The notes beneath the pieces were generated by a model. It saw nothing but the letters and a program-made list of their open reading frames with translations, searched no databases and was not told the DNA's origin. Made by a program: the position numbers and the translations under genes. A stretch of 42,717 nucleotides of DNA from a virus: positions 1-42,717 of IMG/VR virus record IMGVR_UViG_3300035695_000229; one strand, given 5' to 3'. Below, piece after piece: positions 22,157 to 29,695 of this stretch (the first letter of the stretch is position 1; the number at the start of each line of letters is the position of its first letter).

Positions 22157-22659
22157 GCGGCATTTCGATATCGGTGACGATCGACGACAAGGCCGTCCGG
22201 CGGGCCTTTCTGCAGTTGGAAAAGCTGATGGCCAACACCACGCCCGTGATGCGGGCGATCGGCGTTGGCCTCGTATCATCTACCCATATGCGCTTTGTCA
22301 CGCAAACCGATCCCGAAGGACAGGCTTGGCACGCACTGAATCCTGAATATGCCGCCGGCAAGCGCAATAGCCGGATTTTGACCGAGAGCGGCAGGTTGAG
22401 GGATAGCATCAACGCCCAGGCCGGCAACGACCAGGTGACGGTTGGAACCAATGTGATCTACGCGGCAATCCACCAGCTCGGCGGCACCATCAAGCCGAAA
22501 AACGCCAGCCATCTCTACTTCCGGATCGGCGGCCGTCTGGTCATGGCCAACAGTGTGACCTTGCCCGCCCGCCCATTCCTCGGTATATCGAAAGACGACG
22601 AGACGGAAATTGCCGAAATCGTCTTCGGCTTCCTGGAACGCTATTCGAACCGCCCCTGA
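22153..22659 (+). CDS. Virion morphogenesis protein (Mu gpG family)
   Basis: I start at ATG 22153 (ATGA overlap with gp30). The 168-aa product has the family pattern ISVTIDDKAVRRAFLQLEKLMANTTPVMRAIGVGLVSSTHMRF, FVTQTDPEGQAWHALNPEYAAGKRNSRILTESGRLRDSI and TNVIYAAIHQLGGTI. The HQLGGTI stretch is strongly typical. Mu gpG acts in head-tail assembly. Confidence 0.92.
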   Translation: MSGISISVTIDDKAVRRAFLQLEKLMANTTPVMRAIGVGLVSSTHMRFVTQTDPEGQAWHALNPEYAAGKRNSRILTESGRLRDSINAQAGNDQVTVGTNVIYAAIHQLGGTIKPKNASHLYFRIGGRLVMANSVTLPARPFLGISKDDETEIAEIVFGFLERYSNRP

Positions 22660-22675
22660 TCTCCGCACCGCATTG

Positions 22676-22696
22676 CCGCCCATCTAGGCGGGCATG
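22676..22696 (+). promoter_or_regulatory. Late-module dyad 2, before protease I
   Basis: CCGCC (22676-22680), CATCTA, GGCGG (22687-22691), then GCATGAAC. The symmetry is perfect over 5 bp per arm. The start codon of the protease lies 55 nt from the dyad start and is preceded by TTTGCGGGCC rather than a clear ribosome-binding site. The same layout, with 54 nt, occurs at 35150. Confidence 0.65.
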
Positions 22697-22730
22697 AACA
22701 GCCCGGCCGCCGCATGGCAGTTTGCGGGCC

Positions 22731-23780
22731 ATGAAAACAGCGCTTCACACCTACTTCAAGGCTCTTCACGCCGCCGATGGCAGCGTGCCCGACTGGCTGG
22801 AGCTTATTCCGGCTGGTACGTTTTCGGGTGTCGACGGTCGTGGACCTTACATCAACGACAAGCCTGAAGATGTTGTGGCAATTTTTAATGCCGAAGGCCG
22901 CAAACTGCCGATCGATGAAAACCATTCGATCGACTTTGTCGGCGGTGCCGGCCTGCCATCGCCAGCGCGCGGCTGGATCACGGCGCTAGAGGTGCGGCAA
23001 GGCAGCATCTGGGGCAAGGTCGAATGGACCGATGCCGGCAAGGCGCTGATGACCGATCAGGCCTATGGCTTTCTCTCCCCGGTTTTTTTGCACGGCAAAC
23101 AGAAGCCAATGCGTGTCGCCAAGCTCTTGCGGGTGGCGCTGACCAACAATCCAAACCTTGATCAACTGAAATCGCTTCACAGCCAACAGGAGACTGACAT
23201 GCTTGAAGAGCTGCGGAAGGCCCTCGGCCTTCCCGAGACTGCCGATGAGGCTGCCGTCATGGCCGCCGTCATGGCAGCGCATACCGCCAACCAGGCACAT
23301 GTTGCGCTGATGGCGCGGATCGCCACGGTCGCCAATGTCGCGGCGGGCACCACAGGCGATGCCCTGGTAGCAGCCCTTCAGACGGCTGTCACCAAGCCGA
23401 CCGGCGAGCAGACCACGGAGATCGCAAACCTGCAGGGCCAGTTGCTGGCCATGCAGAACCAGCTGACCAGCTACGTCCAGGTTACCTCGAAGGACAAGGC
23501 GGTATCGGTGATCGACAAGGCCGTCCAGGACGGCAAGATCATCCCGGCGCTGCGCGATCATTACGTCGCGCGCCACATGAAGGATTCGAGCGAGGTCGAG
23601 AAGGAAATCTCGCTCCTGCCGTCGCTGAATGCCGGCGGCCTGGGCAAGCGCCAGCCGCCGCAGTCCGGCGACACGGTCGCACCTGATGCGGACGAGCTGA
23701 AGGTTGCGGCCCTGATGGGCATCGACGCTACGGCATTCGCGGCAACCCATAAGACGATTTACGGCAAGGCGGTGCTCTGA
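22731..23780 (+). CDS. I: Head maturation protease with fused scaffold (Mu gpI)
   Basis: The N-terminal part matches the Mu protease I family (WLELIPAGTFSGVDGRGPYIND, then LPIDENHSIDFVGGAGLPSPARGWITALEVRQGSIWGKVEWTDAGKALM and YGFLSPVFLH). The C-terminal half is the scaffold (QGQLLAMQNQLTSYVQV..., a predicted coiled coil). I place the start at ATG 22731; an upstream TTG in frame (22722) is possible. There is no strong ribosome-binding site before it. As in Mu, an internal start probably produces a separate scaffold. Confidence 0.93.
   Translation: MKTALHTYFKALHAADGSVPDWLELIPAGTFSGVDGRGPYINDKPEDVVAIFNAEGRKLPIDENHSIDFVGGAGLPSPARGWITALEVRQGSIWGKVEWTDAGKALMTDQAYGFLSPVFLHGKQKPMRVAKLLRVALTNNPNLDQLKSLHSQQETDMLEELRKALGLPETADEAAVMAAVMAAHTANQAHVALMARIATVANVAAGTTGDALVAALQTAVTKPTGEQTTEIANLQGQLLAMQNQLTSYVQVTSKDKAVSVIDKAVQDGKIIPALRDHYVARHMKDSSEVEKEISLLPSLNAGGLGKRQPPQSGDTVAPDADELKVAALMGIDATAFAATHKTIYGKAVL
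23199..23780 (+). CDS. Z: Internal start: scaffold protein (Mu Z-like), nested in gene I
   Basis: ATG 23199 is in frame with the protease gene and is preceded by AGGAG (23188-23192) with a 6-nt spacer, the best ribosome-binding site in the gene. It starts MLEELRKALGLPETADEAAV and runs to the shared stop, giving 193 aa. In Mu, gene Z is the 3' part of gene I and supplies the scaffold in excess over the protease; the arrangement here is the same. Confidence 0.8.
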   Translation: MLEELRKALGLPETADEAAVMAAVMAAHTANQAHVALMARIATVANVAAGTTGDALVAALQTAVTKPTGEQTTEIANLQGQLLAMQNQLTSYVQVTSKDKAVSVIDKAVQDGKIIPALRDHYVARHMKDSSEVEKEISLLPSLNAGGLGKRQPPQSGDTVAPDADELKVAALMGIDATAFAATHKTIYGKAVL

Positions 23781-24166
23781 TGACGGCGACCAATGATCTC
23801 TTTTATCTTGAAAAACCCGGCCAGTCCTACGGCTTCGGCGTGCTGGCCGGAATCAAGCTCTACGGCCGCGCCGTGGTCGGCATCACCTCGACCAAGCTCG
23901 CCGTGCCGGCGGGCCATGTCTCGGCGGTCAAGCTGATCGGCCTCGCGGAAGAGCGCACCGACAACACCCTTGGCGCAGATGGCGATGTCAAGGTGCGCGC
24001 CAAGAAGGGCGTCTATCTCATCCCGCTTTCCGCCACCGTCGCCAATATCGGTGCGGCCGTCTACGCGACCGCCGACGATACATTCACGCTTTCCACGACC
24101 GGCAGCCCGCTGCAGATCGGCGTCATCGACGCCGTCGACGCGGACGGCACCTGGCTGAAAATCTGA
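23780..24166 (+). CDS. Head decoration/cement-like protein, 128 aa
   Basis: The start overlaps the stop of gene I by one base. The product is beta-rich and ends with VKVRAKKGVYLIPLSATVANIGAAVYATADDTFTLSTTGSPLQIGVIDAVDADGTWLKI, a pattern seen in DUF2190-type capsid cement proteins. Its place between scaffold and major capsid supports a role on the capsid surface. The assignment is by pattern and position. Confidence 0.7.
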   Translation: MTATNDLFYLEKPGQSYGFGVLAGIKLYGRAVVGITSTKLAVPAGHVSAVKLIGLAEERTDNTLGADGDVKVRAKKGVYLIPLSATVANIGAAVYATADDTFTLSTTGSPLQIGVIDAVDADGTWLKI

Positions 24167-24176
24167 GGGACCTCTG

Positions 24177-25070
24177 ATGGATATCAATGTCGCCACCCTG
24201 CGAGGCATTTACACCTCGCTTTCGACCGCCTTCAATGTGCGGTTTGCTTCCGTCAAGCCACTCTATGGCATCATCGCCATGGACGTGCCCTCGACCACCT
24301 CGCAGAACGAATATCCGCGCCTCGACGATATGCCGGGCATCCGCGAATGGGTTGGCGAACGTCTCATTCACCGGCTCGGCGCGCAGACCTACACGATCCG
24401 CAACAAGTCGTTCGAAAAGACGATCGCCATCAAGCGTCCTCAGATCGAGGATGATCAGATCGGGATCTTTGGAAACATTGCCGGCCAGTTTGGCCAGGAC
24501 GCCGCAAGCTTCCCCGACAAGCTGGTTTGGCCGTTGCTCAACAATGGCGATACGACGATTTGCTATGACGGTCAGTATTTCTTCGACACGGACCATCCCG
24601 GTTATGACGCCAGTGGCCAGCTGACCTCTGTTGCCAATTTCGTGGCGGGTTCCGGTCCGGCCTGGTACCTGGTCGACGACACCCAAGTGGTCAAGCCGAT
24701 CGTCTATCAGAAGCGCAAGGATTTCAAACTCACTCCGCTGTTCGCCGAAACCGATCCGAACGTTTTCTATCGCGATGAATTTGTCTGGGGCACGGATGGC
24801 CGCTGCAATGCCGGTTACGGCCTATGGCAGCTCGCCTACAAATCCAAGGCGACGCTCAACGAAGCCAATTTCAACGCCGCCCGCGCGGCCATGCAGGCGC
24901 TTCGCAAGGCGGATGGCGACATTATCAATATCCGTCCGACCAAGATCCTGGTGCCGCCGGCGCTCGGGCCGACTGCCCGCAAGCTGCTCAATGCCGAACT
25001 TATCAATGGCGGTGAAAGCAACACCTTGGCCGGTATCGTCGAGGTGGTCGAGGTCGGCTACCTCAGCTGA
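24177..25070 (+). CDS. T: Major capsid protein (Mu gpT)
   Basis: This 297-aa protein has the Mu gpT pattern: INVATLRGIYTSLSTAFN, EYPRLDDMPGIREWVGERLIHRLGAQTYTIRNKSFEKTI, LVWPLLNNGDTTICYDGQYFFDTDHPGYDASG and RNKILVPPALGPTARKLLNAELI-like residues near the end. It forms the icosahedral shell with an HK97-type fold. A perfect terminator-like hairpin lies 17 nt after its stop codon. Confidence 0.95.
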   Translation: MDINVATLRGIYTSLSTAFNVRFASVKPLYGIIAMDVPSTTSQNEYPRLDDMPGIREWVGERLIHRLGAQTYTIRNKSFEKTIAIKRPQIEDDQIGIFGNIAGQFGQDAASFPDKLVWPLLNNGDTTICYDGQYFFDTDHPGYDASGQLTSVANFVAGSGPAWYLVDDTQVVKPIVYQKRKDFKLTPLFAETDPNVFYRDEFVWGTDGRCNAGYGLWQLAYKSKATLNEANFNAARAAMQALRKADGDIINIRPTKILVPPALGPTARKLLNAELINGGESNTLAGIVEVVEVGYLS

Positions 25071-25087
25071 TCGTACAAGCCATTTAT

Positions 25088-25114
25088 CCCGCCCGGTCAC
25101 CGGGCGGGGTTTTC
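25088..25114 (+). terminator. Rho-independent terminator after capsid gene T (copy 1)
   Basis: CCCGCCCGG (25088-25096), loop TCA, CCGGGCGGG (25100-25108), then GTTTTCC. The 9-bp GC stem and T-run fit an intrinsic terminator that would lower expression of tail genes relative to capsid. An identical hairpin lies at 25384-25404. Confidence 0.8.
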
Positions 25115-25165
25115 CAGAGCCGCCGCGTTTGACGGCTCCGGAAAGTCCCGAAGGAGAGAACCATG
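25088..25165 (+). repeat. 75-bp terminator-plus-leader direct repeat, copy 1
   Basis: The unit comprises the terminator, a second hairpin (GAGCCG...CGGCTC), GGAAAGTCCCG and the ribosome-binding site GAAGGAGAGAACC directly before ATG 25163. Copy 2 at 25384-25460 is identical apart from two or three bases in the loop of the second hairpin. Short similarity continues upstream (CATTT). Confidence 0.9.
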
Positions 25166-25369
25166 ACAAAGCATGTACGAGTCGAGAACGCCGATATGTC
25201 GAAATATAAGGTGATTGTTGAGGTCTGGGACAAGGGTTTTCCCGAGGGTGAGCCGGACAAGTTGGCTTTCACCGAAAAGCTCGATCACCCGACAGCAATG
25301 ACGTCCACTAACGTCTATCTCACTTCGACTCGCTACCTCATCGTCAAAGAAGCACCGGCTGGCGCTTAG
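25163..25369 (+). CDS. Moron-like small gene between duplicated leaders, 68 aa
   Basis: The ATG lies 7 nt after AAGGAGAGAA. The product (KHVRVENADMSKYKVIVEVWDKGFPEGEPDKLAFTEKLDHPTAMTSTNVYLTSTRYLIVKEAP) is a probable small beta protein of unknown family. Its DNA appears richer in A+T than the flanking capsid and gp35 genes. It is bounded on both sides by the same terminator-leader unit. Recombination between the repeats would remove it cleanly and leave one leader in front of gp35. Such independently bounded genes are known as morons. It may be a host-benefit or capsid accessory factor; no function can be read from the sequence. Confidence 0.7.
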   Translation: MTKHVRVENADMSKYKVIVEVWDKGFPEGEPDKLAFTEKLDHPTAMTSTNVYLTSTRYLIVKEAPAGA

Positions 25370-25383
25370 TTGCGCCTGCATTT

Positions 25384-25410
25384 CCCGCCCGGTCACCGGG
25401 CGGGGTTTTC
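25384..25410 (+). terminator. Rho-independent terminator (copy 2) after the moron-like gene
   Basis: CCCGCCCGG (25384-25392), TCA, CCGGGCGGG (25396-25404), then GTTTTCC, identical to copy 1. It lies 15 nt after the stop of the 68-aa gene. Confidence 0.8.
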
Positions 25411-25460
25411 CAGAGCCGCCGCGATGACGGCTCCGGAAAGTCCCGAAGGAGAGAACCATG
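25384..25460 (+). repeat. Terminator-plus-leader direct repeat, copy 2
   Basis: This copy differs from copy 1 only at the second hairpin loop (GCGATGACGG in place of GCGTTTGACGG) and carries the same ribosome-binding site before ATG 25458 of the gp35-like gene. Confidence 0.9.
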
Positions 25461-25826
25461 GCATCGAAAATACAGGTCATCTGCACCCGTCCCGGCATGC
25501 GCCGCGCCGGCATGACGCATGAAGCAAAGAAGGTCTATGAGGCGGGCGAGTTGACCAACGATCAACTTGAAACGCTGAAATCAGATCCCGCTTTCGTGGT
25601 GCAGGAGATCGACGACAGCGCCGTTGTCGTCAGGGATGACGACTTCGACAAGGCGATTGCAGACAAGGTCAACGAGGAACTTTCGGCCAGGGCGAAGGTG
25701 ATGCAGGCATCCTTCGACAAAGCGGTCGCCGACGCGGCGGCTGAAAAGGTCAAGGCAGCCGAAGACAAAGCGGCTGATCTCGAAAAGCAGCTCGCCGATC
25801 TCACGGCGGCCAGCGCCAAGAAATAA
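25458..25826 (+). CDS. Mu gp35-like protein
   Basis: The N-terminal half (IQVICTRPGMRRAGMTHEAKKVYEAGELTNDQLETLKSDPAFVVQEI) follows the HI1506/FluMu gp35 pattern of a small domain with RRAG and QL..L..DP motifs. The C-terminal half is a long Ala/Lys/Glu-rich helix (DKAVADAAAEKVKAAEDKAADLEKQLADL). The domain resembles those that bind capsid or head-completion parts. Position after capsid T matches Mu. The role is unknown. Confidence 0.85.
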   Translation: MASKIQVICTRPGMRRAGMTHEAKKVYEAGELTNDQLETLKSDPAFVVQEIDDSAVVVRDDDFDKAIADKVNEELSARAKVMQASFDKAVADAAAEKVKAAEDKAADLEKQLADLTAASAKK

Positions 25827-25850
25827 CAGCGAAGAAGCGCAAAAGTCCGC

Positions 25851-25878
25851 GACGGCCGGGCGATCCGGCCCGGCCGTC
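25851..25878. terminator. 10-bp stem-loop after gp35
   Basis: GACGGCCGGG (25851-25860) and CCCGGCCGTC (25869-25878) form a perfect stem with an 8-nt loop. No T-run follows, so it may be an RNA-stabilising hairpin or a Rho-linked site rather than an intrinsic terminator. Confidence 0.5.
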
Positions 25879-25900
25879 ATGACTTCCAGGGGATAGAACT

Positions 25901-26335
25901 TTGTACGCATCCGTCGCAGACATGACCGCCCGCTTTGGCGCGACCCAGATGATCCGGCTTTCCAACCAGGAAGACCGGACAGCTGACACCGTCGATGAGG
26001 ACAAGGTCAATCGGGCGCTGGCTGACGCGACATCGACCATCGACGATTATGTGCGCGGCCGCTATCTCGTGCCGATCGCCACCCCGCCGGACAGCATTGT
26101 CCGCGCTGCCTGTATTCTGGCCCGCTACGATCTCGCCCAGGGCGAGGCAACTGACCCCTCCGAGGAGATGTCGAAGGGCCGCAAGGAAATCATCACCTGG
26201 CTTGAGAACATCGCCAAGGAACTCATCAATCTCGCCATCCCGGTGGCCCTGCCATTGGGCCCGGCGGTCGGTTCAGGTCCACGCGTCTCCGATCGGTCGG
26301 CCATTTTTACCTCTGACAGTTTGCGGAGGATGTGA
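25901..26335 (+). CDS. Head completion/adaptor protein (DUF1320, Mu gp36)
   Basis: TTG 25901 is the start, with AGGGG (25888-25892) 8 nt upstream; the first residues (YASVADMTARFGATQMIRLSN) agree with the DUF1320 family. The pattern VNRALADATSTIDDYVRGRYLVPIATPPDSIVRAACILARYDLA is characteristic. These proteins sit below the portal and join the head to the tail. The length of 144 aa is typical. Confidence 0.92.
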   Translation: MYASVADMTARFGATQMIRLSNQEDRTADTVDEDKVNRALADATSTIDDYVRGRYLVPIATPPDSIVRAACILARYDLAQGEATDPSEEMSKGRKEIITWLENIAKELINLAIPVALPLGPAVGSGPRVSDRSAIFTSDSLRRM

Positions 26336-26910
26336 TGGATCTTTCCTCCGCCCCGATCCGCGTCATGGAACCGGCGATCAAAGCCCGGCTGCGGCTGGCG
26401 TTTCCGGAAAAAGATTTCACCATCGAGCGCATTCCTCAGACGCTGACCATCAAGGAATTCGAGCGGCTGTCGCGGCTATCGCCTTTCATCGGGCTCGCCT
26501 GGGCGGGTTTCAAGCCGGATGGCGCCAATGAGCGGATCACCAAGGGCGACATGCTGTGGCGGCTGGTGCTGGTTTACAAGGCTTCAAACGGCCTTGAAGC
26601 CCGCTTCAAGGGCGACAGATTGGGCCTTGGTCTTGATGCCATGGTCGATGTCAGCATTGTACTACTCAACGGCGCGGGCTTCCCCGGCATCGGCAAAAGC
26701 CAGGTGACGCTTGCCAATTCGGTGATCGCCGATGGCTGGTCGGACGATTCGATCGTGATCGCCCAGGTGGATTTTACCGTGTCATTCACGGCGACACCGG
26801 CGAATTTCAGCCTCAAGACCGCAGAAGATTTCCAGAAGCTCGGCATCACCTGGATCGTCGATCCGGAGGATGAAGCCGCGCCTGACGTCACCGACGAATT
26901 AGAACCTTGA
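26335..26910 (+). CDS. DUF1834 protein, tail terminator-like (Mu gp37)
   Basis: I start at ATG 26335; GTG 26332 is an alternative overlapping the upstream stop (GTGA). The pattern PIRVMEPAIKARLRLAFPEKDFTIERIP...VLVYKASNGLEARF...GLDAMVDVSIVLLNGAGFPGIGKSQV...FTVSFTATPANF matches Mu gp37. By position it is the tail-completion or terminator protein. Confidence 0.87.
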   Translation: MDLSSAPIRVMEPAIKARLRLAFPEKDFTIERIPQTLTIKEFERLSRLSPFIGLAWAGFKPDGANERITKGDMLWRLVLVYKASNGLEARFKGDRLGLGLDAMVDVSIVLLNGAGFPGIGKSQVTLANSVIADGWSDDSIVIAQVDFTVSFTATPANFSLKTAEDFQKLGITWIVDPEDEAAPDVTDELEP

Positions 26911-26921
26911 AAGGGCCAATG

Positions 26922-27191
26922 ATGGCAAACCGCATTCTCATTGCCGCGCCTGGACGAACCGTCCTTCAGGAGGATGGCAGATCGTGGCCGGCTGAAGGGA
27001 TGGAAGATCCCAACACGCTGTTCACCCGCCGGCGGATTGCCGATCTCGACCTGGTCGACGCGCCGGACGATGTGCCGGCCGATGTGACGATCGGCGAGGA
27101 AAAGCCAGCCAAGCCCAAGGGCAAGGCCGACAAAACCAACGACACTGAAACCGCCGGGGCTGACACGCCGGCCGAAACCACCGGAGAATAA
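26922..27191 (+). CDS. DUF2635 protein (Mu gp38)
   Basis: I choose ATG 26922, 6 nt after AAGGG (26911-26915), over TTG 26907 and ATG 26919. The first 50 residues (ILIAAPGRTVLQEDGRSWPAEGMEDPNTLFTRRRIADLDLVDAP) are the DUF2635 pattern. A disordered acidic Lys/Glu/Thr-rich tail follows, longer than in Mu. It lies directly before the sheath gene, as in Mu. Confidence 0.85.
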   Translation: MANRILIAAPGRTVLQEDGRSWPAEGMEDPNTLFTRRRIADLDLVDAPDDVPADVTIGEEKPAKPKGKADKTNDTETAGADTPAETTGE

Positions 27192-27194
27192 CCG

Positions 27195-28688
27195 ATGTCG
27201 ATTTCCTTTGACGAAATCCCCTATGACTGGCTGGCGCCCGGCACCTTCGTGGAAGTCAAGCCGAACTACCGGACGCTCGGCATTCTGCCTTACCCGACCA
27301 AGAATCTGATCATCGGCCAGAAACTCGCGGCCGGGACGATCACCGTGGGGTCGATCGTGGAGATCACCCGCCCAGAGGAAGCCATTGCGCTGTTCGGCGC
27401 GGGATCGATCGGGGCCAAGCAGGTGGCGGCCTTCCGGCTCGCCAACAAAACCCAGGCGCTGTTTGTCACGGCGATGGCTGACGCCGGCGGCGCGGTCAAG
27501 GCGACGGGGCTCTTTACCTTCACCGGCGCGGTCTCCGTGGCGATCGTGCTGCGCTTCCTGGTCGGCGGCCGGCAGATCCGCATTACCGCCCTTTCCACCG
27601 ACACCGTCACCACTCTGGCGACCAAGCTCGCAGCAGCGATCAATGCCGACACGGATTGCGAGGTGACCGCGACATCGGCGCTCGGCGTCGTCACCTGCAC
27701 GGCGCGCCATGGCGGCGAAGTGGGCAATGATATCGACCTGCGCGTCGATGTCGCCCGCCAGCCCTTGCCATCGGGCCTGGCTGTTGCCGTGACCGACATG
27801 AACAGCGGCACCGGCAATCCTGTTTTGCAGACGGCGCTCGATCTGCTTGCCAACACCTGGTTCACCCATATTTCGTGGCCGTGGTCCGACGCCACCAACA
27901 TGGCTGCAGCCGATGTATGGCTGAAGAGCCGCTACACCGCCATGACCAAGATGGATGCGTTCGGCTATGTCGCCAAGCGCGCCACTTATGGACAGGCGGG
28001 CACTTTCGGGGCGCTGACCAATTGCCCGCAGCTGACGGCGCTGGCGCTGAAGCGTTCGCCGACCAGCTCGTGGTCGATCTCGGCAGCCGTTCATGGACTG
28101 GCGGCCTTCCAGCTGACCAATGATCCGGCGCGCCAGCTGCGCTCGCTTGTCGTTCCGGGCGTGATCGCCCCTGATTTTCCCGATCAGTTCACCGACACCG
28201 AAAACGATCTGCTGCTGCGGACGGGGATTTCGACCTTCGACCATCTGGCCGACGGCACCACGGTGATTTCACGGCTGATCACCACCTATAAGCAATCCAA
28301 TCTCGGGATTGCCGATCGATCGTGGCTCGATGTCATGGTGGCGGCGACCATGAGCCGGATCCGCTATGACTGGGCAGCCTATGTCACGCTCCTCTATCCG
28401 CGCGCCAAGCTGATCGACGATGAGGACAGCGCCGCCTTTGTCGGCCGTGACGACACCGATGAAGACGTCGGCAATTCCGTGGTCTCGCCGCGCCGCATGC
28501 ATGCCTCCTGGGCCGGGCGTTGTGCGCTCTATGCCGAGAAGGTGTGGATCGAGGGCATTACCGAGACGATCAAGCAGAGCACTTTCGAGCGCGATGGCGA
28601 TGATCGCAACCGGATGGATGCGCGCCAGCAAGTGCGGATCGTCGGCAACCTCATGGTGCTCGCCGCCTCGCTCGAATTTCAGGTCTGA
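27195..28688 (+). CDS. L: Contractile tail sheath protein (Mu gpL)
   Basis: This 497-aa protein follows the Mu gpL pattern: ISFDEIPYDWLAPGTFVEVKPNYRTLGILPYPTKNLIIGQ, then GAGSIGAKQVAAFRLANKTQALFVTAMADAGGAVKATG, and a conserved C-terminal domain (YAEKVWIEGITETIKQSTFERDGDDRNRMDARQQVRIVGNLMVLA). It polymerises around the tube and contracts on infection, identifying the phage as a myovirus. Confidence 0.95.
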   Translation: MSISFDEIPYDWLAPGTFVEVKPNYRTLGILPYPTKNLIIGQKLAAGTITVGSIVEITRPEEAIALFGAGSIGAKQVAAFRLANKTQALFVTAMADAGGAVKATGLFTFTGAVSVAIVLRFLVGGRQIRITALSTDTVTTLATKLAAAINADTDCEVTATSALGVVTCTARHGGEVGNDIDLRVDVARQPLPSGLAVAVTDMNSGTGNPVLQTALDLLANTWFTHISWPWSDATNMAAADVWLKSRYTAMTKMDAFGYVAKRATYGQAGTFGALTNCPQLTALALKRSPTSSWSISAAVHGLAAFQLTNDPARQLRSLVVPGVIAPDFPDQFTDTENDLLLRTGISTFDHLADGTTVISRLITTYKQSNLGIADRSWLDVMVAATMSRIRYDWAAYVTLLYPRAKLIDDEDSAAFVGRDDTDEDVGNSVVSPRRMHASWAGRCALYAEKVWIEGITETIKQSTFERDGDDRNRMDARQQVRIVGNLMVLAASLEFQV

Positions 28689-28716
28689 TAGACCCGCAAC
28701 GAAAGGAAACCTCTAA

Positions 28717-29082
28717 ATGTCACAGGTTCTCGGCATCGTGGATATCGTCTGGAAAGGACGCAATATCCCCGTCGAAAAGGGCTCAAAATTCCGGGTTGGC
28801 GGAATCAAGAACAACGCGGTCACCTATGGCCGCAAGGTCGGCCGCGCCCAGGAATTCCAGGGGTCATCGGTGACAGCCGTCACCAATCTGGAAACCGGCA
28901 TGCGGCTGAGCAATCTGCTCGATCCCGGAGAGGGCGAATTGCAGGTGGTCTGCGACACCGGCCAGACCTTTGTCCTGAAGGATGCGTTCCTGATGGATGA
29001 CCGGCCGGAAGTGGCCGGCGGCGAAGGCGGCAAGATCGAACTGAAATGGGCCGGCGGCGTGCCCGAAGAAATCATCGGCTAG
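28717..29082 (+). CDS. M: Tail tube protein (Mu gpM)
   Basis: This 121-aa beta-rich protein has the gpM pattern (VLGIVDIVWKGRNIPVEKGSKFRVGGIKNNAVTYGRKVGRAQEFQGSSVTAVTNLETGM...). It forms the inner tube. The gene directly follows the sheath and precedes the tail chaperones, as in Mu. Confidence 0.93.
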   Translation: MSQVLGIVDIVWKGRNIPVEKGSKFRVGGIKNNAVTYGRKVGRAQEFQGSSVTAVTNLETGMRLSNLLDPGEGELQVVCDTGQTFVLKDAFLMDDRPEVAGGEGGKIELKWAGGVPEEIIG

Positions 29083-29093
29083 GAGATCATCGG

Positions 29094-29558
29094 ATGAAGA
29101 AGCAAGAACTGGTCGTCGATCTCGACGGCGATCTCCCCATTCTCGACGGTATCGTCGAGGAAGACGGCCCAATCGCTTCGGGGCCGGCAGTCGATGGCGA
29201 CATCGTCGATGAGGATCTCGACCCCGCCGATCGGCTGCCCAAGCACGCCAGGCGCAACAGCAATGGCTCGGTGACACTGCCTTTGCATTTCCCCCAGGAG
29301 ATCGTCTCCCGGAAGGATAACAAGATCCGCAAACAGATGTTCAGCGAGCTGGTGTTGAACCGTCTCAACGGGGCAGACCAGCGAGCGATCGCGGCGACTT
29401 CCGAAGATACGATGACCGTTGTCGCCTTGTCGCGGTCGACGCGGATCAATCTCGCCGTCATGAACGCGCTGTTCGACAAGCTCGACATGGCCGATCTGCA
29501 GGCAGCCGGCCAGGTGCTCAACCATTTTTTAGCGAGTGGCCCGAAGACTGGACGCTGA
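29094..29558 (+). CDS. Tail assembly chaperone, unshifted product (Mu gp41)
   Basis: I start at ATG 29094; codons before it are shadow. The 154-aa product has an acidic N-terminus (LVVDLDGDLPILDGIVEEDGP) and the phage tail assembly domain (VTLPLHFPQEIVSRKDNKIRKQMFSELVLNRLNGADQRAIAATSEDTMTVVALSRSTRINLAVMNALFDKLDMADL). It coats the tape measure during tube assembly. Near its 3' end the heptamer T TTT TTA lies in the correct phase for -1 slippage into the downstream frame. Confidence 0.9.
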   Translation: MKKQELVVDLDGDLPILDGIVEEDGPIASGPAVDGDIVDEDLDPADRLPKHARRNSNGSVTLPLHFPQEIVSRKDNKIRKQMFSELVLNRLNGADQRAIAATSEDTMTVVALSRSTRINLAVMNALFDKLDMADLQAAGQVLNHFLASGPKTGR

Positions 29559-29695
29559 AACTCGGCGCACTGGCCGAGGGCACCGGGTTTTCGGCCGATG
29601 AGTTGGAAAGCTTTACCTTCGATCGCGTCACTTTCTGGTGGAACAATTTGATGAAGTGGCGCGAACACGTCAATCAGCTTACGAAAGACAATTGA
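29094..29695 (+). CDS. Frameshifted tail chaperone (gp41-gp41' fusion)
   Basis: A -1 shift at T TTT TTA (29525-29531) moves translation from the 29094 frame into one beginning with AGC at 29531 and ending at TGA 29693-29695. The extension reads SEWPEDWTLKLGALAEGTGFSADELESFTFDRVTFWW..., a 54-residue chaperone tail like lambda gpT and P2 E', giving a product of about 200 aa. The second frame has no start codon of its own, which supports expression only by frameshift. Programmed slippage before the tape measure is widely conserved in tailed phages. Without the shift, the 137-bp stretch 29559-29695 would be unexplained. Confidence 0.85.

Noticed and set aside
26574-28244. 556-aa open frame on the minus strand
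   Set aside because: It lies wholly opposite the gp37, gp38 and sheath genes, its composition (many Gly, Arg, His) is that of an antisense shadow in high-GC DNA, and it has no ribosome-binding site.
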